Positions 55,801-63,945 of a DNA stretch of 64,000 nucleotides are shown in pieces (within the stretch, counting starts at the first letter, position 1; each line of letters begins with the position of its first letter). The stretch comes from Kitasatospora sp. SolWspMP-SS2h (GTDB lineage Bacteria; Actinomycetota; Actinomycetes; Streptomycetales; Streptomycetaceae). The stretch spans positions 186,001-250,000 of the forward strand of contig NZ_QLLT01000011.1 of the NCBI RefSeq assembly GCF_003259315.1, written 5' to 3'. Position numbers and translations under genes: made by a program. The notes beneath the pieces were generated by a model, which saw only the letters and a program-made list of their open reading frames with translations, was not told the origin of the DNA and did not search any database.

Positions 55801-57253
55801 CGGCCTCGGCGGCGGCCTCGCCGCGGGTGGTCTCGGCGTCGGTGCCCGCCCGGGCGAGCACCTCCTCGGCCTGCTTGGCGGCGCGGGCCAGCCGCAGGGC
55901 CGCGTCCTTGGCGCCCTCGGCGCGGCCGGCGTCCTCGGCCTCGGCGCGGATCCGGTCGGCCTCGGCGGCGGCCTGCTCGCGCAGTCGGGCGGCCTCGGCC
56001 TCGGCGGCGGCCCGGCGTTCGGCGATCTCCGCCTCGGCCTCGGCGCGCAGCTGGGTGGCGACCGACTCGGCGGCGCCGCGCAGGCGCTCGCTCTCCTCGC
56101 GGGCCGCGGCCTTGGCGGCGTCCGCCTCGGCCTGCACGGTGGCGGCGGCGGAGCGGATCAGGTCGGCCTCGCGGGTGGCGGCGGCCACCATCTTGGCGAT
56201 CTCGGCGCGGGCGGTGGCGGAGCGCTGCTCGCTGGCGGCGGCGCCGTCGGCGACCTTGCGCTCGGCCTCGCTGGTGGCCTCGGCCTGCAGGCGCTGGGCG
56301 GCGGCGGTGGCCTCCTCGCGCATCCGGGCGGCCTCGGCGCGGGCCCGCTCGGTCTCGGCCAGGGCCTCGGCGCGCAGCCGCTCTATCTCGGCCTGGGCGC
56401 CGCCCAGGGCGGCCTCGGCGCGCTCCTGGTCGGCGAGGGCCTGCCGCTTGAGGGCGGTGATCTCGGCCTCGGCGGCGGCGAGCTTCTGCTGGGCGGCGGC
56501 GTGCGCGCCGGCCAGCTCCTGCTGGGCGGCGGTGAGGGCGGCGGCGCGGTGCTCCTCGGCCTGGGCGCCGGTCTGCTGGGCCTGCTCGGAGGCGGCGCGC
56601 AGCAGGCGTTCGGCGTCGGTCTGGGCGCGCAGCAGGGCGGCCTCGGCCTGGGCCTGGGCCTCGCCGCGGGCGGCGTCGACGTCGGCGGCGGTCTGGGCGC
56701 GGGCCTGGTCGGCGAGGGCGGCGGCCTCGGCGCGGACGGCGGCCATCATCCGGTCGGCCTCGGCGCGGGCCTCCTGGAGCAGGCGCTGGGCCTCCTGCTC
56801 GGTGCCGGCGCGGGTCTGCTCCGCCCAGTTGACGTTCTCGTTGACGTGGCGCTCGGCGGCGGCCCGGAACTCGGCGAGCTCCTCCTCCAGCCGGCGGCGC
56901 CGGGCGTTGAACTCGGCCTCCAGCTGGGCGGTGCGCTCGGCGGCCTCGGCCATCATCCGCTGGGTGGCGGCCTGGGACTCGCGCAGCTGGCGCTCGGCGT
57001 CCGCGCGCAGCGCCTCGGCCTGCATCTCGGCGTTGCGCAGGACCTGCTCGGCCTGGCCGGAGACGGAGTCGAAGGCGCGCGGCTGGGCGAGCTGCCGACG
57101 GGCCTCGTGCAGCTTGGCCCGCAGCACCTCCACCTGGTAGGCGAGGTCGTCGGCGTGCTCGATGGTCTTGTCCCGCTCCTTGCGGGCCTTCTCCAGCTCG
57201 GCCTCGAACTTGGAGAGGTGATCCTCAACCTCGTAGCGGTCGTAGCCCCGCAC
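52850..57253 (-). CDS. scy: Scy, giant coiled-coil polar growth scaffold
   Basis: 1467 aa from GTG 57253 (VRGYDRYEVEDHLSKFEAEL), longer than the roughly 1330-aa Scy of S. coelicolor. DivIVA-like N-terminus, then a coiled coil over 1400 residues of Ala/Glu/Arg in 11-residue (hendecad) phase, and a short Gly/Pro tail. It organises tip growth with DivIVA, FilP and ParA. Codon use is normal. Residues about 845-925 come from a tandem 33-bp repeat. The first ATG upstream is out of frame. Confidence 0.95.
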   Translation of the reverse strand: MRGYDRYEVEDHLSKFEAELEKARKERDKTIEHADDLAYQVEVLRAKLHEARRQLAQPRAFDSVSGQAEQVLRNAEMQAEALRADAERQLRESQAATQRMMAEAAERTAQLEAEFNARRRRLEEELAEFRAAAERHVNENVNWAEQTRAGTEQEAQRLLQEARAEADRMMAAVRAEAAALADQARAQTAADVDAARGEAQAQAEAALLRAQTDAERLLRAASEQAQQTGAQAEEHRAAALTAAQQELAGAHAAAQQKLAAAEAEITALKRQALADQERAEAALGGAQAEIERLRAEALAETERARAEAARMREEATAAAQRLQAEATSEAERKVADGAAASEQRSATARAEIAKMVAAATREADLIRSAAATVQAEADAAKAAAREESERLRGAAESVATQLRAEAEAEIAERRAAAEAEAARLREQAAAEADRIRAEAEDAGRAEGAKDAALRLARAAKQAEEVLARAGTDAETTRGEAAAEADRLVEHAKSEAGTLLEQAREAVEQAQNTAMEDAASIREQLERMQAEAALAREQAEEQRSAAEAEAERVRAEARRQAAVQIEESAKQAEELLTSAKSDADALRSGAGEEVERLRAETREQAAAVQGRAEQTLTRARAEGEKITAAAERARAEKLAAAEAAAEETRAAAERDVAELRERAAAAAETVRAEADAAAEALRADTAEWAERHRAEAEQAARAARAEAEEAGRAARAEAEQAARAVAERAEADALALREEAAAAREAARADLERDQALTAEKLAGATAIREAADGEAEQVREAARTEAAALRESAATDAALARADAEQDAQRLRAEAEQALAAARTDAAALGTEAAADRTEAARLREEADAYDRELRAAAERETTELRAAAERETTELRAAADRETTEQREAAEAYDRELRAAAERETTELRAAAERESAELRESAETYDRELRAAAERETAELRERAEHAAEQLRANGEARAAELVAAAEQEAAEVRQSVAGMHEKATGQIAELRAVAERESAELRAAAEAYDRELRAAAERESAELRAAVAEFVQQQRAEAEAAGQRVLAEAEELAASALADAEERSAALRSDAEEYALATRTLAEEFDADIRRRAESFDREIREAAESYDRATREQAKSVLERAFADAEQLGEQAQAEALAVAAAAEEQSDAMVSAARQEAERLRAEAEARGKAEVEKARSDADALLSEARRDSTAIRERAEELRERTDAEIEALHERARKENAQAMKSAGERVDALVTAAQEQLTEAEEQAQAQVAEAEERAAELIAAAEARASELTSEASAEAGRVRISAVRKAETLLKEAENKLADSTTRAEALIIKAEAKLKAAEMESEEQLEAAADEAASRLKRADEEAEKRVRRAGSDAEEQVRLAAEEAERMLAEAKSEAKRVTDEGQRELDELVRRRKDINTEISRVQDVLSALEAFEAPAPAVHGSGGSKKDGGPKAGAGVGSPRSSGNRPGGAPPD
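54490..54710 (-). repeat. 33-bp tandem repeats encoding 11-residue coiled-coil units in scy
   Basis: Copies of a 33-bp unit read on the minus strand as LRAAAERETTE-type hendecads; at least four adjacent copies differ by 0-3 bases (54504-54566, 54622-54690). Two larger blocks ending in AYDRELRAAAERE recur at 54555-54590 and 54690-54710. Related copies extend to about 54170. Confidence 0.85.
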
Positions 57254-57603
57254 TCCGCGGTCCCATCCATCTCCTGGTCGCGTCCTCGACCGGGCCGTTC
57301 CGCTCCGTGGTCCACGGGCGGATCGGTTGGTCCTTGCAATCGCTCGGCCGTCCGGGTGGACTCGTGAGCGACATGGTGCCTCTGGAGAATGGTGACAGAT
57401 CCGAACGGCGACCGTCCGGCCGTGCCCGCGTCGTGGACTCCCCTGCGGTGCGCGGACCGGTGGTACCAGCGCACCTGGGCATTGTAGTGGGAGCCGCTCC
57501 CGGGGGAATGGGGGCGAGGTCCTTTTCGGAAGTTACCGGCCGGTTCGTTACCGGTCGGCCCGCCCCCGGGCCCGTCCCCGGGCCCGCTCCGCGCCGGAAC
57601 CGG
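57254..57603 (-). promoter_or_regulatory. scy upstream region
   Basis: 350 bp between scy and mce. On the minus strand TACAAT (57481-57486) is a good -10 with ATTCCC (57504-57509) 17 nt upstream; this would give a 5' UTR of about 220 nt before GTG 57253. No other gene is seen. Confidence 0.5.
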
Positions 57604-58038
57604 TCAGTGCGCGGACGGGTCCGCCGCGGTGACCAGTTCGGTCAGCACGCCGCCGCAGTCCTTGGGGTGCAGGAAGGTGATCCGCGAGCCCATCGACCCG
57701 CGCCGCGGCTCGTCGTACAGCACCCGCACGCCCTTGCCGGCGACCGCCGCCGCGTCCGCGTCCACGTCGGCCGTCCCGAAGGCGATGTGGTGCACGCCCT
57801 CGCCGTTCTTGGCCAGCCACTTGGCGACCGTCGAGTCCTCCCGGGTCGGCTCCAGCAGCTGAAGGTAGGAGGCCCCGCCGTCCCCGGTGTCGTTGATCTT
57901 CAGCATGGCCTCGCGGACGCCCTGCTCCTCGTTGACCTCGGTGTGGAACACCTCGAAGCCGTACGTCGAGCGGTAGAAATCGACCGTCCGGTCCAGGTCG
58001 AAGCAGGCGATGCCGATGTGGTCGATGCGGGTCAGCAC
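57604..58038 (-). CDS. mce: Methylmalonyl-CoA epimerase
   Basis: 144 aa from GTG 58038 after GGAGG. VOC/glyoxalase fold: H7 in IDHIGIACFDL, Q in YLQLLEP, H in VHHIAFGT and E in LTELV as cobalt/zinc ligands. Converts (S)- to (R)-methylmalonyl-CoA; works with AdoCbl-dependent mutase and meaB nearby. Confidence 0.95.
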   Translation of the reverse strand: MLTRIDHIGIACFDLDRTVDFYRSTYGFEVFHTEVNEEQGVREAMLKINDTGDGGASYLQLLEPTREDSTVAKWLAKNGEGVHHIAFGTADVDADAAAVAGKGVRVLYDEPRRGSMGSRITFLHPKDCGGVLTELVTAADPSAH

Positions 58039-58195
58039 GGTGTCCTCCGGAAAGGGGCGGGACGGTGAGGGATGGCACCCAGTGCAGCGCATCCCGGCGA
58101 CCGGGCGCCAGCGGGCCGCGCTGCGAGCCTGCTCACACGTTCCGGCGCGGTTCCGGCACGGTGTTCACTGGAGGGTGCCAGTAGCGCTGATCACA

Positions 58196-58210
58196 TCACC
58201 GCGGCGGTGA
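58196..58210. promoter_or_regulatory. Palindrome in the mce-thiolase divergent region
   Basis: Perfect IR TCACCGC-G-GCGGTGA. Candidate operator; regulator unknown. Confidence 0.4.
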
Positions 58211-58282
58211 CGCAGAGGTGACCGGTCAGTACATTGACGGCATCCCCGTACCCTCTGGTCCGACGCGCGAAGGGGCTCGTCC

Positions 58283-59473
58283 ATGACTACTTCTGTGATC
58301 GTCGCAGGTGCCCGTACCCCGATGGGCCGGCTGCTCGGCTCGCTCAAGGGCTTCTCCGGCGCCGATTTGGGCGGCTTCGCGATCAAGGCGGCGCTGGAGC
58401 GGGCCGGGATCACCGGCGAGCAGGTGCAGTACGTGATCATGGGCCAGGTGCTCCAGGCCGGTGCGGGCCAGATCCCGGCCCGGCAGGCGGCGGTCAAGGC
58501 CGGCATCCCGATGAACGTCCCCGCCCTGACGATCAACAAGGTCTGCCTCTCCGGGCTGGACGCGATCGCGCTGGCCGACCAGCTGATCCGGGCCGGCGAG
58601 TTCGACGTGGTGGTGGCCGGCGGCCAGGAGTCCATGACCAACGCCCCGCACCTGCTGCCCAAGTCCCGCGAGGGCTTCAAGTACGGCGCGATCGAGATGC
58701 TCGACGCGATGGCGCACGACGGCCTCACCGACGCCTACGAGAACATCCCGATGGGCGAGTCCACCGAGAAGCACAACACCCGGCTCGGCATCGCCCGCGA
58801 CGTGCAGGACGCCATCGCCGCCGCCTCCCACCAGCGCGCCGCCAAGGCCCAGGCCGACGGCGTCTTCGAGGCCGAGATCGTGCCGGTGGAGATCCCGCAG
58901 CGCAAGGGCGACCCGGTGCTGTTCAGCCAGGACGAGGGCATCCGCGCCGACACCACCGTCGAGGGCCTGGCCAGGCTGCGCCCGGCCTTCGCCAAGGACG
59001 GCACGATCACGGCCGGCACCTCCTCGCAGATCTCCGACGGCGCCGCCGCGGTCGTGGTGATGAGCAAGGCCAGGGCCGAGGAGCTGGGCCTGGACTGGAT
59101 CGCCGAGATCGGCGCGCACGGCAACGTCGCGGGCCCGGACAACTCGCTCCAGTCCCAGCCGTCCAACGCGATCAAGCACGCCCTCGCCAAGGAGGGGCTG
59201 GCGGTCGGCGACCTCGACCTGATCGAGATCAACGAGGCCTTCGCGGCCGTCGCCCACCAGTCGACGAAGGACCTGGGCGTCAGCGACGGGATCGTCAACG
59301 TCAACGGCGGCGCGATCGCGCTCGGCCACCCGATCGGCATGTCCGGCGCCCGCGTGGTGCTGCACCTGGCGCTGGAGCTCCAGCGCCGCGGCGGCGGGGT
59401 CGGCGCGGCCGCGCTGTGCGGCGGCGGCGGCCAGGGCGACGCGCTGATCGTCAAGGTCCCCGCGCAGGGCTGA
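58283..59473 (+). CDS. Acetyl-CoA C-acetyltransferase (thiolase)
   Basis: 396 aa. Nucleophile C88 in NKVCLSGLDA, IVNVNGGAIALGHPIGMSGA with the active His and CGGGGQGDALIVK with the second Cys. Makes acetoacetyl-CoA or cleaves 3-ketoacyl-CoA. Followed by meaB after 94 nt. Three CCCAGGAC-type repeats stand directly after its stop (59474-59503). Confidence 0.95.
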   Translation: MTTSVIVAGARTPMGRLLGSLKGFSGADLGGFAIKAALERAGITGEQVQYVIMGQVLQAGAGQIPARQAAVKAGIPMNVPALTINKVCLSGLDAIALADQLIRAGEFDVVVAGGQESMTNAPHLLPKSREGFKYGAIEMLDAMAHDGLTDAYENIPMGESTEKHNTRLGIARDVQDAIAAASHQRAAKAQADGVFEAEIVPVEIPQRKGDPVLFSQDEGIRADTTVEGLARLRPAFAKDGTITAGTSSQISDGAAAVVVMSKARAEELGLDWIAEIGAHGNVAGPDNSLQSQPSNAIKHALAKEGLAVGDLDLIEINEAFAAVAHQSTKDLGVSDGIVNVNGGAIALGHPIGMSGARVVLHLALELQRRGGGVGAAALCGGGGQGDALIVKVPAQG

Positions 59474-59567
59474 CCCAGGACCCCAGGACCCCCCAGGACC
59501 CCCGCCAAGGCCGTGACACCCGGCCCCGGCGGGGCGTCCGTCTTTCTGCTGCGAGGAGCACAACCCG

Positions 59568-60521
59568 ATGGCCGATGTGGCGACGCTGGTCGAGCAGGCC
59601 CGGCAGGGCCGTCCCCGGGCGGTGGCCCGGCTGATCACCCTGGTGGAGAACGCCGCGCCCGAACTGCGCGAGGTGATGGCGGCCCTCGCCCCCCACAGCG
59701 GGCGGGCCTACACGGTGGGCCTGACCGGCTCGCCCGGCGTGGGCAAGTCCACCTCCACCTCGGCGCTGGTGAGCGCCTACCGCAAGCTCGGCAAGCGGGT
59801 CGGGGTGCTGGCCGTCGACCCGTCCTCGCCGTTCTCCGGCGGGGCGCTGCTCGGCGACCGGGTGCGGATGCAGGAGCACGCCACCGACCCGGAGGTGTTC
59901 ATCCGCTCGATGGCCACCCGCGGCCACCTCGGCGGCCTGGCCTGGGCCGCCCCGCAGGCGCTGCGGGTGCTGGACGGGGCGGGCTGCGACGTGATCCTGG
60001 TGGAGACCGTCGGCGTCGGCCAGTCCGAGGTGGAGATCGCCGCGCAGGCCGACACCTCGGTCGTGCTGCTGGCCCCCGGCATGGGCGACGGCATCCAGGC
60101 CGCGAAGGCGGGCATCCTGGAGATCGGCGACGTGTTCGTGGTCAACAAGGCCGACCGGGACGGCGCGGACGCCACCGCCCGCGAGCTCAACCACATGCTC
60201 GGCCTGGGGGAGTCCCGGCAGGCCGGCGACTGGCGCCCGCCGATCGTGAAGACCGTCGCGGCCCGCGGCGAGGGGCTGGACGAACTCGTCGAAGCCCTGG
60301 AGAAGCACCGCGGCTGGCTGGCCGAGACCGGCGAACTGGACGCCCGCCGCCGCCGCCGGGCCGCCCAGGAGGTCGAGGCCATCACCCTCGCCGCCCTGCG
60401 CGCCCGGATCGGCGACCTGCGCGGCGACCAGCACCTCGACACCCTGGCCGGGCAGGTCGCCGCGGGCGAACTCGACCCGTACGCGGCGGCCGACCGGCTG
60501 GTGGCCGAACTCACCGGCTAG
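59568..60521 (+). CDS. meaB: MeaB, methylmalonyl-CoA mutase chaperone GTPase
   Basis: 317 aa. G1 GLTGSPGVGKST (G54-T62), VDPSSPFSGGALLGDR, ILVETVGVGQSEVE, NKADRDGAD. It protects and reloads adenosylcobalamin in methylmalonyl-CoA mutase, so fits mce and pduO. The stop (TAG, 60519-60521) is inside the CTAG end of an inverted-repeat element. Confidence 0.95.
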   Translation: MADVATLVEQARQGRPRAVARLITLVENAAPELREVMAALAPHSGRAYTVGLTGSPGVGKSTSTSALVSAYRKLGKRVGVLAVDPSSPFSGGALLGDRVRMQEHATDPEVFIRSMATRGHLGGLAWAAPQALRVLDGAGCDVILVETVGVGQSEVEIAAQADTSVVLLAPGMGDGIQAAKAGILEIGDVFVVNKADRDGADATARELNHMLGLGESRQAGDWRPPIVKTVAARGEGLDELVEALEKHRGWLAETGELDARRRRRAAQEVEAITLAALRARIGDLRGDQHLDTLAGQVAAGELDPYAAADRLVAELTG

Positions 60522-60683
60522 GGCCCGTCTTCACACCCCCGTCGCAGCCCCGCGGCGTCTGGTGCGTGCTCTCGGCGTGCCGGGTGGAAGGTCGCGTATG
60601 GATGTACTCGGCCTTTCGGCCGGTGCGGCGAGAGGGCGTGCCAGGCGTCGTGGGGCAGACGGGGGTGTGAAGACGGGCCCTAG
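60518..60683. mobile_element. 166-bp MITE-like element with 26-bp perfect terminal inverted repeats
   Basis: Ends: CTAGGGCCCGTCTTCACACC... (60518-60543) and its exact reverse complement (60658-60683). The arms continue as an imperfect hairpin toward the centre near 60600. CTAG at both ends could be a duplicated target, as for some IS5-type elements. No transposase inside; a parent element would be elsewhere. It supplies the stop of meaB. Confidence 0.8.
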
Positions 60684-60700
60684 CGGCGGGCGTCCGGGCC

Positions 60701-61219
60701 CTAGCCCCGGCCGCGGAGCCCGCGCAGGTGCTCGGCGATCGGGGCCAGGGCCGCGTACAGCGCGTCCAGCTGCTCGTCGGTGAGCCGGTCGATGAAGTGC
60801 GCGCGGACGCTGCGGACGTGGTCCGGGGCGACCTTGCGCAGCGTCTCCCAGCCGTGCCCGGTCAGGTGCGCGTACAGGCCGCGGCGGTCGCCCGGGCACT
60901 CCTGGCGCAGTACCAGCCCGGCCGCCTCCATCCGGGTGATCTGGTGCGAGAGCCGGCTCTTGGACTGCAGGGTGGCGGTGGCCAGGTCGGTCATCCGCAT
61001 CCGGCGGTCCGGGGACTCGGAGAGCACCACCAGGATCTCGTAGTCGTTGATGGCGAGGTTGTGGGCCTGCAGCTCCCGGCTCAGCTGGTGGTCGAGGAGC
61101 TTGCCGACCTCCAGGTGGGCGCGCCACAGCCGCTGCTCGCGCGCGTCGAGCCACGGGGTGTCCGCCTCCCCGCCCCGGGAGGGGGGAGCCGCGGGCGCTT
61201 CGGTCACGGAGTCGTCCAT
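60701..61219 (-). CDS. MarR family transcriptional regulator
   Basis: 172 aa. Winged helix at 45-130: NLAINDYEILVVLSESPDRR, MRMTDLATATLQSKSRLSHQ, and wing PGDRRGLYAHLTGHG. TATACT (61227-61232, minus) 7 nt before ATG, no RBS: leaderless. Divergent from the metallo-hydrolase. Confidence 0.93.
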   Translation of the reverse strand: MDDSVTEAPAAPPSRGGEADTPWLDAREQRLWRAHLEVGKLLDHQLSRELQAHNLAINDYEILVVLSESPDRRMRMTDLATATLQSKSRLSHQITRMEAAGLVLRQECPGDRRGLYAHLTGHGWETLRKVAPDHVRSVRAHFIDRLTDEQLDALYAALAPIAEHLRGLRGRG

Positions 61220-61226
61220 GCGACCG

Positions 61227-61265
61227 AGTATAGCCGAAGTTGTTCAATGTTGTACGAATTCACAA
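61227..61265. promoter_or_regulatory. marR promoter and likely operator
   Basis: TATACT (-10, minus) with three GTTGT-type pieces nearby (61240-61265, GTTGT-acgaattc-ACAAC). Autoregulation is likely for MarR. Confidence 0.55.
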
Positions 61266-61409
61266 CCCGGGCCCCGGCCCCGGCCCGGCCGCCGGGCCGA
61301 CCGCTCCGTCCACGGACAACCACTGCCCCGTCTGGCCGAGTTGAGTCGGACACGGCCAATTCCGGGACCGGAGTCAAACGGTGACACAGAGTTGGGCATA
61401 ATCGCGCCC

Positions 61410-62387
61410 ATGACGACGCCGAGCGCGCACTTCCATTCGATAGCCGACGGTATATACGCATGGCAGCCGCGGCAACGTGGTTGGGGCCTGGCCAACTGCG
61501 GTCTGGTCACCGCCGGCGGCTCCGCGCTGTGGATCGACACCCCGTACGACCGCACCCTGGCCGGCGAGTTCCTGGAGCGCACCCGCGCCGTCCTCGCCCC
61601 CGGCACCGAGGTCGGGCGGATCGTGGTCACCCACGCCAACGGCGACCACCTGTGGGGCGCCGGCGTCCTCCCCGGGGCCGAGGTCATCACCACCCGCGAG
61701 GCGCTGCACCACATCGCCTACGAGCCCACCCCCGAGCAGCAGCACGCCCTGCTGAAGGACCTCGACCCGGACGACGACACCGGCTCCTACCTGCACGAGC
61801 ACTTCGGCTGCTTCGACTGGGCCGACACCCCGCCGGTCGTCCCCGACACCGTCTTCACCGGCGAGCTCGAACTGCGCGTCGGCGACATCCCGATGCAGGT
61901 CAGCAGCCTCCCGCCGGCCCACACCAGCGGCGACCTGATCGTCCACCTGCCCACCCGCTCCACCGTCTTCACCGGCGACATCGTCTTCGGCTCCACCGCC
62001 GACCGGCCCGGCGACCACCCCGTGCACTGGGCCGGCCCGCTCGGCAACGTCATCGACGCCGTCGAGCGGCTGCTCGACACCGGCGCCGAGACGGTCGTCC
62101 CCGGCCACGGCCCGCTGCTCACCCGCGCCGACCTGCGCGCCCACGCCGGCTACCTGCGCTACGTCCGCGACCGGGCGCACGCCCTGCACGCCGCCGGCCT
62201 CCCGGCCGCCGAGGCCGCGCAGGCCGTCATCGACGAGGCCCGCTACCCCGAACTCGGCCTCCCCGAGCGGCTGCTGGTCACCATCGGCACCGAGTACCGG
62301 CACCTCGACGGCTCCCCCGAGCCCGCCATGCTGGAGGTCGTCGGCCGGATGGCCGGCCTCGCCCGGCAGCGCGCCCGCACCGCCTGA
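61410..62387 (+). CDS. MBL-fold metallo-hydrolase with HxNxDH variant
   Basis: 325 aa from ATG 61410. Metal site HANGDH (H75, N77, D79, H80) where the second His of HxHxDH is Asn; then PAHTSGD, FTGDIVFG and VPGHGPLL. Related to lactonase/hydrolase types of unknown substrate. CATAAT (61397-61402) 7 nt before ATG, no RBS: leaderless. Confidence 0.88.
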   Translation: MTTPSAHFHSIADGIYAWQPRQRGWGLANCGLVTAGGSALWIDTPYDRTLAGEFLERTRAVLAPGTEVGRIVVTHANGDHLWGAGVLPGAEVITTREALHHIAYEPTPEQQHALLKDLDPDDDTGSYLHEHFGCFDWADTPPVVPDTVFTGELELRVGDIPMQVSSLPPAHTSGDLIVHLPTRSTVFTGDIVFGSTADRPGDHPVHWAGPLGNVIDAVERLLDTGAETVVPGHGPLLTRADLRAHAGYLRYVRDRAHALHAAGLPAAEAAQAVIDEARYPELGLPERLLVTIGTEYRHLDGSPEPAMLEVVGRMAGLARQRARTA

Positions 62388-62430
62388 ACCAGCGTCCCCC
62401 GCCCCAGCGACGACTCCCCCCGAGGACCCC

Positions 62431-63945
62431 ATGGTCGAGATCGTGCTCGCCCTGCTGGCCGGTGCCGCCCTGACCGCAGGCCCCCTGCTCTGGTCGGCCC
62501 GGCGCGCCGCCCGCACCGCCCGGGCCGCCGCCCGGCGCGCCACCGAGGCCGAGAACCGCGCCCAGGGCGCCGAAGTCCGGGCCCGGACCGCCGAGGAACG
62601 CGTCCGCGCCGGCGAGGGGCGCACCCGAACGGCCGAGGGCCGGGCCCACGCCGCCGAGGCCCGGCAGACCCTCGCCGAGGCCCGACTGGCCACCGCCGTC
62701 CGCGAGTTCGCCCACCTCGCGCACGAACGGCTGCCCGCCGCCGCCACCGCGCTCACCCACCCCCGCACGCCCGTCCCCGGCCCGCTCGACACCGGCACCG
62801 GCCAGGAGGAGCTGCACCGCGCCCTGGACGCCGTCCTCAGCGCCGCCGTCCGGGCCGCCCTCGCCGAACGCGAACGCACCGACGCCGCCGCCCGGGCCGC
62901 GCTGCGCGGCGCCGCCTCCAAGATCCAGGCGCTGCTGATCCAGGTCCGCTCGCTGCTGGAGGAGGTCCAGCTCTCCGTCGACGACCCCCGGCTGCTCGCC
63001 CTCGACTTCCGCAACGAACTCACCCTGCGCCGGGTGCAGTCCCTCGCCGTGCTCTCCGGCGCCTGGCCCGGCATGACCCGCGAGGACTCCCCGCTCGCCG
63101 AACTCTGCGTCGGCGCGCAGTCCCGGGTGGCCGGCTACGCCCGGATCGAGATCACCAACCACCTGCGCGAACCCCGGCTCGCGGTGGCCGCCCGGGCCGC
63201 CGAACCCGTCGCCATCGCGCTCGCCGAGATCCTCGGCAACGCCACCGCCTACTCGCACCCCGAGACCCGGGTCGTGGTCTCCGTCGAACAGGGCAGCTCC
63301 GGCGCCCTGGTGGTGGTCGACGACATGGGCGTCGGCATGGAGCCCGACCAGCTCGAACGGGCCGGCGAACTGCTCGACGGCCAGGCCGAGGTGCTGCTCA
63401 CCGAACTCGGCGACCCGCCGCAGGCCGGCTTCGCGGTGATCGGCCTGCTCTGCCGCCAGTTCGGCTTCGGCTGCCGGGTCGAGCCCTCCCCGTACGGCGG
63501 GGTCCGGGCCATCCTGCGGCTGCCCGCCGACCTGCTCACCCTGACCGACCCGACCGCCCCGCTCTCCGCCCTGGCCCCCCGGCCGATCACCCAGAGCGCC
63601 CCGGTGTTCGACGCGGGCGACGCGCTGCCGACCCGCAAGCGCCGCGCCCCCCGCGTCCCGCAGCAGGACGCCCCGTCCGCCCTCCCCGCCCCGGCGGGCA
63701 CCACGCCCGACCGGGCCCGCAGCGCCTGGTCGGCGCTCCAGTCCGGCACCGCCGCCGGCCGCACCGCCGCAGACACCGCCGCCGACACCGCCGCCGGCCG
63801 CACCGCCGCAGACACCGCCGCCGACACCGCCGCCGGCCGCAGCACCGCCGACACCGCCGCCGGCCGCAGCACCGCAGACACCGCCGCCGACCGCACCGCC
63901 CGCCCCGAAGGACCCGCCGCACCCGAAGGAGTCGAAACCCCGTGA
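62431..63945 (+). CDS. Conservon-type histidine-kinase-like ATP-binding protein (CvnA type)
   Basis: 504 aa, ATG 62431. One N-terminal hydrophobic segment, an Ala/Arg/Glu coiled coil (22-95), then a dimerisation-like region LALDFRNELTLRRVQSLAVL that has Phe where kinases of this kind have the His of LDH. HATPase_c: AEILGNATAYSHPE (N-box), VVDDMGVGM (G1), PPQAGFAVIGLL (G2). C-terminal 40-70 residues are Thr/Ala/Asp repeats. The stop overlaps the next GTG (GTGA), as in conservons, where CvnA-D act together. Confidence 0.85.
   Translation: MVEIVLALLAGAALTAGPLLWSARRAARTARAAARRATEAENRAQGAEVRARTAEERVRAGEGRTRTAEGRAHAAEARQTLAEARLATAVREFAHLAHERLPAAATALTHPRTPVPGPLDTGTGQEELHRALDAVLSAAVRAALAERERTDAAARAALRGAASKIQALLIQVRSLLEEVQLSVDDPRLLALDFRNELTLRRVQSLAVLSGAWPGMTREDSPLAELCVGAQSRVAGYARIEITNHLREPRLAVAARAAEPVAIALAEILGNATAYSHPETRVVVSVEQGSSGALVVVDDMGVGMEPDQLERAGELLDGQAEVLLTELGDPPQAGFAVIGLLCRQFGFGCRVEPSPYGGVRAILRLPADLLTLTDPTAPLSALAPRPITQSAPVFDAGDALPTRKRRAPRVPQQDAPSALPAPAGTTPDRARSAWSALQSGTAAGRTAADTAADTAAGRTAADTAADTAAGRSTADTAAGRSTADTAADRTARPEGPAAPEGVETP
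63748..63900 (+). repeat. 39-bp coding repeats at the 3' end of the CvnA-type gene
   Basis: Units of 39 bp (63748-63786, 63787-63825) and variants encode TAADTAADTAAGR-type blocks. Confidence 0.8.

Noticed and set aside
52808..57367. Very long plus-strand open frames (over 1400 codons) opposite scy
   Set aside because: They arise because scy is built from Ala/Glu/Arg codons whose complement lacks stop codons. They have no domain, RBS or plausible composition; scy is clearly the real gene.
46269..61365. Shared 18-bp motif GGACACGGCYRATTCCGG upstream of the SCO5389-type gene and the metallo-hydrolase
   Set aside because: 16 of 18 matches between two sites in a 64-kb high-GC window are expected many times by chance, so no inference is made.
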